DNA of 64,000 nt from assembly GCF_000420665.1 (NCBI RefSeq), contig NZ_ATVJ01000003.1, positions 124,001-188,000 of the forward strand. Direction: 5' to 3'. The notes under the pieces were generated by a model. The model saw only the letters and a list, made by a program, of their open reading frames with translations. It made no database searches and was not told the origin of the DNA. Below, one piece after another: positions 1-7,125 of this stretch. Made by a program: the position numbers and the translations under genes. This DNA comes from Ponticaulis koreensis DSM 19734. GTDB taxonomy: Bacteria; Pseudomonadota; Alphaproteobacteria; Caulobacterales; Hyphomonadaceae. The number at the start of each line of letters is the position of its first letter. The stretch's first letter is position 1.

Positions 1-1
1 T

Positions 2-466
2 ATTCACTCGTTTCTTGATGGCATGATCTACACGATCAGCTTTTCTCAGGGCATGGATACGGGGCTGTATGCGACGATGGGGCTCGTGCTGCATGAGTTT
101 CCGGAAGCGATTATTACATTTGCGCTGTTGCGGGCTGCGGGCATTTCAAACAGATTGTCTTTCATTCTGGCCTTCCTCGCTGCGGGTGTCACAACGCCGC
201 TTGGGACTATCGCGATGATCCCGCTCGCATACACCGTCGATATGAGCATTCTGTCGTTGCTGTTTGCGGTCTCCGCAGGGCTTTTGCTGTTTGTTTCCAC
301 GGGTCCGCTTATGGCTCATATGAAGGCGGAGCATCCAATCCGGTCTATTCCGGCTCTCGGCGTGGGTATTGCCATTGCGCTTGTCATCGGGACGGCTGGT
401 GTGGGGCATGGCACACACGAATACGCCTCCGATCATTCGACCGAAGGCGTGCACGTTCACGATTAA
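2..466 (+). CDS. ZIP-family divalent metal transporter, C-terminal part (5' end outside window)
   Basis: Partial gene entering from the left edge; the reading frame is open from base 2. The protein starts in the ZIP transmembrane helix IV signature (His-Ser-Phe-Leu-Asp-Gly) and continues into helix V with HEFPEA, the metal-binding His/Glu motif of ZIP (ZupT/Zrt-Irt-like) carriers, followed by three further hydrophobic segments. The C-terminus ends in a His-rich tail (GHGTHEY...HVHD), common for metal coordination in this family. Expected role: inner-membrane uptake of Zn2+ or other divalent metals. Only about the last half of a usual 250-300 residue ZIP protein is present. Substrate cannot be told from this fragment. 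Confidence 0.85.
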   Translation: MHSFLDGMIYTISFSQGMDTGLYATMGLVLHEFPEAIITFALLRAAGISNRLSFILAFLAAGVTTPLGTIAMIPLAYTVDMSILSLLFAVSAGLLLFVSTGPLMAHMKAEHPIRSIPALGVGIAIALVIGTAGVGHGTHEYASDHSTEGVHVHD

Positions 467-475
467 ACAGTTGAC

Positions 476-868
476 CTAGCTGGCGGCAATCAGCTGCTTG
501 CCTTTGATCGCCAGCACGTTGGACATGGTTTCCATCAGATTCCGGAAATTGATCGGCTTGCCTTCGAAAGCGTCACATCCGGCGTCGAAGCAGCTGTCGC
601 GGTCTTTCTTGCTCACATGAGCCGTCAGCGCGACGATTGGCAGAGAACGGGTTGCGGGATTATCACGGATCTCACGCGTCGCATCGAGGCCGGACATGAC
701 CGGCATGGAAATATCCATCAGGATAATATCTGGAGATTCTGACGCCGCTTTTTCGACAGCAATCTCGCCATTCTCTGCGCCAATGACGATAAAGCCCTGA
801 CGTGAAAGTCGGCGAGCCAGCATGTTGAAATTGTCCTCATTGTCCTCAGCAAGGAGAATTCGGGTCAT
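476..868 (-). CDS. Single-domain response regulator (CheY/DivK-like receiver)
   Basis: A 130-residue stand-alone receiver domain. The acidic pocket (Glu8-Asp9), phospho-acceptor Asp52 in ILMDISMP, Thr82 and Lys104 (GKPI) are all in place, so it should be phosphorylatable. There is no output domain, as in DivK or CheY, so it probably works by binding a partner protein. A good ribosome site (AGGAG) lies about 9 bases before the ATG. It lies 128 bases downstream of the hybrid kinase gene on the same strand, so the kinase is the obvious phosphodonor; this is inferred from position only. Confidence 0.88.
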   Translation of the reverse strand: MTRILLAEDNEDNFNMLARRLSRQGFIVIGAENGEIAVEKAASESPDIILMDISMPVMSGLDATREIRDNPATRSLPIVALTAHVSKKDRDSCFDAGCDAFEGKPINFRNLMETMSNVLAIKGKQLIAAS

Positions 869-996
869 GGTTTCCAGCTCCTGGGGTGTGTCCCCGTTTA
901 TCAGGTCTCGGAAGTGAAATCCAAGGCCAGTTTAATAGTGATAGTACGCTTCCACTGTCTCTAAAGTCTTAATTTTGCAGCGGATAATGTAAAGAA

Positions 997-2871
997 CTAA
1001 GCGCTTGCGCGATCAGTATTTGGCCTTGTCTTTGACTTCTTTGAGGCTCGACTTGCAGGGTGTTGATCATGGCGCGCATGACGGACGACTTCAGCGACCA
1101 TGTCTTCGCGGCTGGCCGGCTTGCACAAATAGGCGTTTGCGCCGGCTTTGATGAATTTAGCTCGTTCTGAATCGACCGTATGAATGATGACAGGCACATC
1201 TTTCAGGTCTGTGCTCGCGCGAATGTCGTGCAGAAGTTCCATGCCCGTTTTACCGGGAAGATGCACGTCCAGTACAACGGCCGCAGGTTGGCTTTGACGC
1301 ATTTTCTGTAGGCCTTGCTCGGCAGAGCGGGCGTGGTGAAGTTCAAACCCGATAGTTTGCAGATCGCGAGACAGAAGTTCGTGCACGTCGGCGTCGTCAT
1401 CGATAACCAGAACGACAGGACGGTCCCGGTTTGCCTGTGTATCTTCGTCAAGGCCTTTTGTGCTCGATTGAACATTGATCGGGAAATGGAGCCGGAATGT
1501 GGAGCCTTTATCCTCAACGCTCTCTACGCTGATTTCGCCGCCAAGCAGCTGGATGAGGCGTTGCGAAATCACAAGGCCGAGGCCTGTTCCGCCATATTTG
1601 CGTGTGAAGGATTCGTCCGCCTGAGAGAACGGCTTGAAAACACGGTCGAGCTGCTTTTCTGTCATGCCAATGCCGGTATCCGTCACTTCGAGAACAAAGC
1701 CGTCAAACCCGCCAATCTCTTTGGAGTATCCGCGCACAACAATGTCGCCCTCATGCGTGAACTTCGCTGCGTTGGACAGCAGGTTCAGAAGGCACTGCTC
1801 AAGGCGGTGACGGTCAGACCAGACCAGTGGCGTGTTTTCGGGAAGATCGATCGTCAGCTTCACCGGTTTGTCGGCCAGCATTGGATACAGGGTATCACTG
1901 GCTTCTCTCACCATGATGTCGAGGTTGAACTGGCCAATCTCGGTATCGAGGCGGCCTGCTTCAATCTTTGAGAAGTCCAGAATGTCATTGATGTTCAGCA
2001 GAAGACGTTTGCCCGCCAGAATGATCCGCTTATGGTCCTCAACGTCCGCGTCGCGCGCATCCATTTCGGCGTCTTCCATCATCATCTCGCTATAGCCGAT
2101 GATCGCATTAAGCGGGGTGCGGAGCTCATGGCTCATATTCGCCAGGAATTGCGACTTTGCGAGATTAGCCTCGTCCGCATTTTTGCGGGCTTCTTTTTCC
2201 TTATCCTTCTCGAACATGACGTTTAGCATATGGTCGAATGACCGGTGGCCAGCCCGTGCAATCGCAACAGACTGAATGATGATGAGTGCGCCGAATGTGA
2301 GCGCGTAGGGCTCGAATTTCGCTGTTGATAGCGCTTGCAGGTTCAGTAGGAGAGCTATCGACGGCACGATTGCAGAAAAGATTGACAGGCTTGATTTGAA
2401 TGTGTGCTGGCCGGCCACGTTCATCATGACCACAACGGTCATCATGGCCCCGATAGTCGGCGCAGGCTGAGGCAGTGCCCAAAGGAATAGCCCCGGAAGA
2501 GCATAAGCCCAGGTCATAAGAAGTGTGGGGACTAAAACCTGCAGGTAGAGGATGACCGAGACCGTGCGCGCAGATAAGATCTTGCCGTTGATCGAACCAT
2601 CAGGACCGAGCTCGATCGTCTTTTTGTTCTTGAAGTAGCGGAAGACGCGCACAGCCGCGACAGCCTCCAGCAGGATGACGATGCCGGCCCACGCTGCGAT
2701 CAGCCCGAGATGCTGAAAATCCGTCGCAAACGCCACCAGCGGCATGAAGCAGAGATTGCACACGAGCCGAACGATCGCATAGCGCGTTGATGTCCGTTTC
2801 AGATACTGGTCCAGCGCCGCGATGCCGCGGTCATAGGTTTCCTGATCCAGTACATTGTCATTCTGACTCAT
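997..2871 (-). CDS. Membrane hybrid sensor histidine kinase (HisKA-HATPase-REC)
   Basis: 624 residues. The N-terminal 210 residues carry about six hydrophobic helices (roughly 35-52, 56-78, 103-132, 139-152, 162-180, 190-206) with no obvious periplasmic sensor domain. Then a short linker helix, a DHp domain with phospho-His248 (NMSHELRTPLNAIIGY), an HATPase with N-box Asn367, the G1 box around DTGIGM (398-403) and the G2 box GGTGLGL (427-433), and a C-terminal receiver with Asp535 and Lys584. All catalytic residues are present, so it should autophosphorylate and relay to its own receiver. The downstream receiver protein (476-868) is the likely next partner. A perfect CtrA-type box lies 77 bases upstream of the start. 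Confidence 0.92.
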   Translation of the reverse strand: MSQNDNVLDQETYDRGIAALDQYLKRTSTRYAIVRLVCNLCFMPLVAFATDFQHLGLIAAWAGIVILLEAVAAVRVFRYFKNKKTIELGPDGSINGKILSARTVSVILYLQVLVPTLLMTWAYALPGLFLWALPQPAPTIGAMMTVVVMMNVAGQHTFKSSLSIFSAIVPSIALLLNLQALSTAKFEPYALTFGALIIIQSVAIARAGHRSFDHMLNVMFEKDKEKEARKNADEANLAKSQFLANMSHELRTPLNAIIGYSEMMMEDAEMDARDADVEDHKRIILAGKRLLLNINDILDFSKIEAGRLDTEIGQFNLDIMVREASDTLYPMLADKPVKLTIDLPENTPLVWSDRHRLEQCLLNLLSNAAKFTHEGDIVVRGYSKEIGGFDGFVLEVTDTGIGMTEKQLDRVFKPFSQADESFTRKYGGTGLGLVISQRLIQLLGGEISVESVEDKGSTFRLHFPINVQSSTKGLDEDTQANRDRPVVLVIDDDADVHELLSRDLQTIGFELHHARSAEQGLQKMRQSQPAAVVLDVHLPGKTGMELLHDIRASTDLKDVPVIIHTVDSERAKFIKAGANAYLCKPASREDMVAEVVRHARHDQHPASRASKKSKTRPNTDRASA

Positions 2872-2947
2872 GTTAATCTCCGCAGGTGTGTGCGCAGACT
2901 AGAGCAGAAAAGTCTTTTTATCCTGTTAGCGTGACTAGAGAAAACGG

Positions 2948-2962
2948 TTAAAAAACAGTTAA
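2948..2962. promoter_or_regulatory. CtrA-type binding site (TTAA-N7-TTAA)
   Basis: The sequence TTAAAAAACAGTTAA fits the CtrA consensus TTAA-N7-TTAA exactly. It lies 77 bases upstream of the start of the hybrid histidine kinase on the minus strand and on the other side about 230 bases from the small ORF at 3190. In Caulobacterales, CtrA controls cell-cycle, motility and signalling genes. The half-sites are AT-rich, so chance occurrence cannot be excluded; the rest of the 318-base gap between 2871 and 3190 shows no gene. Confidence 0.5.
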
Positions 2963-3189
2963 TTGTAAAGTGTGGTTTGGGCTGATCTTGTGCGGGGCTT
3001 TGCTGGATTTGCCTCGTTTTCCATGACCTGACTGAGCCTGACCATGCGTCATTTTTCTGGTGCATTTGCTCTGCTAAATGCACGCGGCAGTGAAACGAAG
3101 TTCTGTTTTCTGAAGTTCGAAAAAAATTTTGCTATTTTTATGAGTAGACGCAGAGTCGGCGTTGATCAAAATGACTGGGAAGAAAGCGG

Positions 3190-3714
3190 TTGAAACAGCC
3201 ACTCGATCATCATGTGGAAAAATTGATTTCGTCGGATGTCGAGTGGTTTGAAAGCCGTTCGCGCAATTGCGAGAGCCAGATGATAAGATGGACACCTGTG
3301 GTGACAATTGAGCGTTTAAATATAAGCGCTGGGGTGTCATCACGTGGTTGGTGGGTGGTCCCGGGTCCTCAATCTGTGACGGAATTAAATCCATCGGTGC
3401 CCCCCATATTTCTGTTGCCACTGCTCGATTTCAGTCGAAAGGCTCTCTTCGATTTGCTCGCTGAGAGCCTTCAAAAAAACGACCTGCCGACGAGTTTGGT
3501 GGATACATTTCCCTTTGAGGGACTTGCCGTCTCGGGAATTAACATTGGGACTGAGTATTGGGTAGAAAAAGCCATTAGTTGGGCCGAAGAGCTCGACACG
3601 ACGCCTAGTCTGCTTGGCGCTCTTGCAAAATGTTCTTCTGATGGCCCAACACAGCAGTTGCGGCATGCTTCAAGACGAGCGTTGGCCTATAAGCGGCGCT
3701 CAGTTTCGTTTTAA
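3190..3714 (+). CDS. Uncharacterised protein, 174 aa
   Basis: I do not recognise this family. The frame opens only after a stop at 3172, and the first usable start is a TTG at 3190 with a GGAAG-like ribosome site about 8 bases before it. The predicted protein is soluble, with a hydrophobic/proline stretch (SVPPIFLLPLLDF, about 70-82) and a region near 105-135 (FPFEGLAVSGINIG...) that reads like folded coding sequence. The C-terminal 25 residues are basic and less protein-like. No domain, signal peptide or membrane segment is clear. It is followed by a repeat element, and its far end could be degraded. Moderate-to-low confidence that it is expressed. Confidence 0.4.
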   Translation: MKQPLDHHVEKLISSDVEWFESRSRNCESQMIRWTPVVTIERLNISAGVSSRGWWVVPGPQSVTELNPSVPPIFLLPLLDFSRKALFDLLAESLQKNDLPTSLVDTFPFEGLAVSGINIGTEYWVEKAISWAEELDTTPSLLGALAKCSSDGPTQQLRHASRRALAYKRRSVSF

Positions 3715-3784
3715 AATCTACTGCTCCTTCTCGCCAATGCGCCAGAACAAAGCGGTGTACATGGTTTCTTGGGGGCTAATTCAT

Positions 3785-3887
3785 TGTCATCCCGGCCGCA
3801 GCGAAGCGAAGAGCCGGGACCCAGAATAGTATTCTGGTATCAGCTGGGTCCCGGATATGTTTTTCGTCAAAACATTCCGGGATGACA
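3785..3887. repeat. Dispersed inverted-repeat element, copy 1
   Basis: A 103-base imperfect palindrome. The outer arms are TGTCATCCCGG and CCGGGATGACA, and the inner arms GCCGGGACCCAG and CTGGGTCCCGG. A second copy with the same arms but a different loop occurs at 18007-18098, so this is a mobile or multi-copy repeat rather than a local terminator. It contains no ORF. It lies between two poorly characterised ORFs (3190-3714 and 3955-4620). Confidence 0.85.
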
Positions 3888-3954
3888 GTACGTCCCGCGA
3901 CTAAAAACCCAAAAACTAATCCAACCCCACCGCACGCCACCCTAAACTTGGGGT

Positions 3955-4620
3955 ATGACCCCCGCGCCATCATCTGCCCCTGATTATACATCGCTGACGA
4001 TCGGTCAGCTGATCGGGCTGAACCTTGCGCGGCTTTATGCCTGGTGCCTGCGGCTTCACGCGTCGGGCGAAATACGCGCGCCGCATGACCTCGTTCGGAT
4101 GGTGATTTTAACCGACGCTATGGTGCATTCCTATGTACGTATGCTGGCCTCGACCCAGCTGGAACGGGCCGGTTTTACCTTCGCGGCTAACGCGATGCGT
4201 ACTCCGATGGGTGAGCGACAAACGCGTAGGTCGGCTCAAGCCGAAGGTGGAGCCGACAATTTAGTTTGCTCTCGCGCACCTTTGGGGCGCATAGAGCGCG
4301 CTCAAGGCTGTGCTGTTTGCTCTCATGAAGCAGAGACTCACATAGAACTCGTTCAGGGCTGTGACCTCAACTCAATGGCCGAGCTGTCTGACCGGCTTCA
4401 GACCACAATCGAAAACTTTGAACGCGCAGAAATACTGGCGAGCCATCTGGCTCGTTTGATCATCTGCGCGTTGGCTTATCTAGAGCCTGCGGAACGCATA
4501 TCCCATGCGTTTTATGAGCCGATGCAACCGGCATTCCCGTCTTGTCAGCACATCACGACATCGCCAGCGCCATGGCCGCCGCCAAATCGCGCGGCGTTTA
4601 TTCATTCACTCGCTATCTGA
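3955..4620 (+). CDS. Uncharacterised protein interrupted in frame by a dispersed repeat; possibly decaying
   Basis: 221 codons. Residues 1-89 (from MTPAPSSAPDYTSL) and 126-190 (DLNSMAELSDRL..., EILASHLARLIICALAYLEP) look like one helical protein. Between them, about residues 90-125 are encoded by repeat sequence (4224-4330) also found around 18.4-18.7 kb, inserted without breaking the frame. At the 3' end (after about 4530) the protein turns into Pro/Ser-rich low-quality sequence, while another frame gives a more natural run (HHDIASAMAAAKSRGVYSF), so a frameshift near 4530 is possible. Function unknown; the gene may be a pseudogene. It is followed by more repeats. Confidence 0.45.
   Translation: MTPAPSSAPDYTSLTIGQLIGLNLARLYAWCLRLHASGEIRAPHDLVRMVILTDAMVHSYVRMLASTQLERAGFTFAANAMRTPMGERQTRRSAQAEGGADNLVCSRAPLGRIERAQGCAVCSHEAETHIELVQGCDLNSMAELSDRLQTTIENFERAEILASHLARLIICALAYLEPAERISHAFYEPMQPAFPSCQHITTSPAPWPPPNRAAFIHSLAI
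4224..4310 (+). repeat. Dispersed repeat inside the ORF at 3955
   Basis: Two adjoining repeat segments. The first, CGTAGGTCGGCTCAAGCCGA and onward to GGAGCCGACA (4224-4258), matches the arm of the palindrome at 18425-18524. The second (4264-4310), TTTGCTCTCGCGCACC... to CATAGAGCGCGCTCAAGGCT, matches 18632-18678. The same two families are therefore neighbours at both places, which suggests they travel or were copied together. Confidence 0.75.
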
Positions 4621-5054
4621 CTTCACTCTTTCAAATCAAAACTCATGCGCGGCAGGGAATCCCTTGCGGCGATACTCGTGCATGTTTGTTTGCTCGCCTT
4701 TGCGGTTCGCCATTGGCTCACCCCGGCTGCGCCTTCGCGTTGCTCGTAGTGTTTCGCTCATTCCCGCGAAGGCGGGAATCTGGACCAGACATGTTGCACC
4801 AGATCACTGCCTGCGCAGGGATGAGCGCAGATTGGGCAATACCGCAGATACCCGCGCAGGCGGGTATCCACGCTTAGATTGACCAATTTAACACGCCGTC
4901 AGATCTAAGCATGGGTTCCCGTCTTCACGAGATCCTGCGGACATATGGTTTGATTGCTAGCCTTGTTCCGCTCGTCCGCTTCGCCTTTCCGGGGGAACAG
5001 TGGAGCCACGCCATCCCCTCTTTGCGACTCAGTCAGTCATGCTAATGAACGTGT
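4621..5054. other. 434-base gap with short repeats, no gene seen
   Basis: Between the interrupted ORF and xseA. It contains a degenerate repeat with GCTGCGCCTTCGCGTTGCTC at 4726-4745 (also near 19568 and, inverted, near 20224), a repeat made of two GC-rich palindromes (4761-4866), and a GCTTAGAT/ATCTAAGC inverted repeat around 4871-4910. Open frames here have repeat-like, Arg-rich translations and are not convincing genes. The xseA promoter must lie near the right end but I could not pick clear -35/-10 boxes. Confidence 0.6.
4761..4866. repeat. Pair of GC-rich palindromes (CCCGC-GGCGGG type repeat)
   Basis: The palindrome TTCCCGCGAAGGCGGGAA at 4761-4778 and the related TACCCGCGCAGGCGGGTA at 4849-4866 flank about 70 bases. 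This CCCGCGAAGGCGGGAA type is a very common intergenic dispersed repeat in proteobacteria (known in general, not checked here). It is probably a non-coding repeat unit with two arms. Confidence 0.7.
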
Positions 5055-6632
5055 ATGAGCGACTTTTTTCCTTCCGACCGTCCCGCGTCCGCCAATCTCC
5101 CCGAGCTATCCGTTTCAGAGCTTGCGGGGTCCATCAAGCGAACCATCGAGACAACGTATGACCGTGTCCGTGTGCGTGGTGAACTCGGCCGCGTAACGAT
5201 TGCAAAGTCCGGTCACATGTATGCCGATCTCAAGGACGATAAGGCCGTCATCAATACGATCATGTGGAAGGGCAGCGTGTCGCGCCTGCCATTCCGGCCT
5301 GAGGAGGGATTGGAAGTCGTTGCCGAGGGGAAGCTGTCGACCTATCCGGGGCGCTCCAACTACCAGCTGATCGCAGATACGATGAACCCTGCCGGCGCCG
5401 GGGCGCTCATGGCGCTGCTGGAGGAGCGTAAGAAGAAGCTCGCTGCCGAAGGCCTGTTTGAAACATCGCGCAAACAGCCTCTGCCGTATTTCCCGAAGGT
5501 GATTGGCGTGGTGACCAGTCCGACCGGTGCGGTCATTCGTGATATTCTCCACCGGATATCCGACCGGTTTCCGGTTCACGTGCTTGTCTGGCCGGCACTT
5601 GTTCAAGGTGATCGCGCTGCCCAGCAGATCACGGCGGGCATTGAGGGCTTTAACGCGCTAACGCCGGACGGCCCCGTGCCGCGCCCTGATGTGATTATCG
5701 TAGCCCGCGGTGGTGGCTCGATTGAGGACCTCTGGCCATTCAATGAAGAGATCGTTGTTCGCGCGGCGGCGGCCTCGCAGATTCCGCTTATCTCAGCGGT
5801 CGGGCACGAAACAGATACCACGCTGATCGACTATGCGTCAGATCGACGAGCGCCGACACCAACAGGTGCGGCCGAGATTGCCGTTCCGGTGCGGTCCGAG
5901 CTTGTGCAGACGGTTACCGCCTATGGCGAGCGCCTCATGCGCGGTCTTACACAGACCTCGCGGCGTAGCGAAAGAGAGCTGACGGCAGTGGCTGCGCGCC
6001 TTCCGCGCCCGACGGCGCTGCTGGAATCCCGTCAGCAACGGTTCGACTATGCCGAGGGGCGTCTCACCCAGTCTTTGCAGGCTGCCCTTCTGAAAAAGCG
6101 CTCCATGTTCGATCAGACTGGTCCGCGTCTGCGTCCGAAAACGCTGGAGACCAGCCTGCGGGTGCTGGATGATCGTGTCAGTCAGGCGTCCAGGCGCCTC
6201 ACGGCGGGCCTGACACGTCAGGCGACGCTGGGTGAAAGCCGGCTGGCGACTGTGTCCAAGCGCCTGTCATTGCGCGGAGACGCGCTGCTGCGTGAAACGA
6301 AAGATACGGGCGAAGTCCAGCAGGCCGCGGATCGTATGGCGCGTGCGTTCGACCGGCAGGCGACACGACTTGAGGACCGCTTGTCCCGAGCGGGTAATAT
6401 GCTCGAAGCGCTGTCCTATCAGGCGACTTTGAAGCGTGGTTATGCCGTCGTGAAGAGCGCAGACGGGCAGCTGGTCAGAGATGCGGCTTCTGCGCGCGCA
6501 GCCCAACGTATGACGGTTCAGTTTGCTGACGGTGATGTTGATGTCACGACGCAGGCAGACGGCGCGCCTCCAGCGGCCCCAAAACCTAAAAAAGCCGTGC
6601 CGCCTAAAGGCGCGCAAGGGTCTCTTTTCTAG
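5055..6632 (+). CDS. xseA: Exodeoxyribonuclease VII large subunit
   Basis: 525 residues. N-terminal OB-fold DNA-binding domain (about 17-112, LSVSELAGSIKRTIE...), then the catalytic domain with the family motifs VTSPTGAVIRDILHR (153-167), VARGGGSIEDLWPFNEE (216-232) and GHETDTTLIDYASDRRAPTPT (split over 250-270), a long coiled region and the C-terminal LKRGYAVV motif. Together with the small subunit XseB it degrades single-stranded DNA in repair; xseB is not in this window. Length is slightly above E. coli XseA because of a Pro/Lys-rich tail. The ATG at 5055 fits the conserved N-terminus. It stands alone, with repeats upstream and hairpins downstream. Confidence 0.96.
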   Translation: MSDFFPSDRPASANLPELSVSELAGSIKRTIETTYDRVRVRGELGRVTIAKSGHMYADLKDDKAVINTIMWKGSVSRLPFRPEEGLEVVAEGKLSTYPGRSNYQLIADTMNPAGAGALMALLEERKKKLAAEGLFETSRKQPLPYFPKVIGVVTSPTGAVIRDILHRISDRFPVHVLVWPALVQGDRAAQQITAGIEGFNALTPDGPVPRPDVIIVARGGGSIEDLWPFNEEIVVRAAAASQIPLISAVGHETDTTLIDYASDRRAPTPTGAAEIAVPVRSELVQTVTAYGERLMRGLTQTSRRSERELTAVAARLPRPTALLESRQQRFDYAEGRLTQSLQAALLKKRSMFDQTGPRLRPKTLETSLRVLDDRVSQASRRLTAGLTRQATLGESRLATVSKRLSLRGDALLRETKDTGEVQQAADRMARAFDRQATRLEDRLSRAGNMLEALSYQATLKRGYAVVKSADGQLVRDAASARAAQRMTVQFADGDVDVTTQADGAPPAAPKPKKAVPPKGAQGSLF

Positions 6633-6654
6633 CGTCTGATCTGAGGGTCGAAAG

Positions 6655-6742
6655 GGCGACCGTCTCTCGGTCGGGGGGGGAGGAAACAGAGACGGTCGCC
6701 TGAACCGGGACGTGTGGGGGAGGGAGGGGGATACGCACGTCC
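6655..6742 (-). ncRNA. Candidate small RNA: two hairpins with C-rich (anti-Shine-Dalgarno-like) loops
   Basis: Two strong inverted repeats lie side by side after xseA: GGACGTG/CACGTCC (6708-6714 with 6736-6742) and a perfect 12-base stem GGCGACCGTCTC/GAGACGGTCGCC (6655-6666 with 6689-6700). On the minus strand both loops are pyrimidine tracts, CCCCCTCCCTCCCCC and TTTCCTCCCCCCC. This resembles alphaproteobacterial regulatory RNAs that expose C-rich/CCUCC loops (the Rhodobacter CcsR/cuckoo and rhizobial ar14 types, and Caulobacter GsrN). No clear promoter or U-run was found, so transcription is inferred. On the plus strand the same DNA has G-tract loops and could be part of the xseA 3' end. Confidence 0.35.
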
Positions 6743-7052
6743 AGGACCACTTCGTCTTTCGACACTACCTATTTCACATGGATAGATTGAAAGAAGGTTA
6801 ATAAAACTGCCGTTTTTGTTTATACTTACATTTTGTCTTTCGATAATTTTGTTATCGACAAATTGGAATTATAGGTAGTTCGTCTGCGTTTTGTTCGAAA
6901 CGGCGGTTCTTTATTACTGCATAGTTAAAATTTGTGCATTTTGCGGGCCTGTCAAAGTGCAGGTTGGGATTATTCACAAGAAATATTTTTGTTTATTTTG
7001 TCTGGCCTTTCGGCCTCGCTAAACTGCATTTGGTTTGATTTGGCACTTAGTC

Positions 7053-7091
7053 AAATAAAAAGCCTCCGGCCAAAAACGCTGGCCGGAGGCA
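7053..7091 (-). terminator. Rho-independent terminator of the globin-coupled chemoreceptor
   Basis: Perfect 10-base stem GCCTCCGGCC / GGCCGGAGGC (7062-7071 with 7081-7090), loop AAAAACGCT. Read on the minus strand the stem is followed by TTTTTATTTG, a U-run. It begins 35 bases after the stop codon of the gene at 7126-8475. Confidence 0.85.
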
Positions 7092-7125
7092 AAACGCATC
7101 GTCTTACTTTTGGGAGGGGGGCGAA

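Noticed and set aside
4505-4882. 125-aa and 111-aa frames over the repeats
   Set aside because: Mostly translated palindromic repeat DNA (Arg-rich, PAQAGIHA-type ends), not protein-like.
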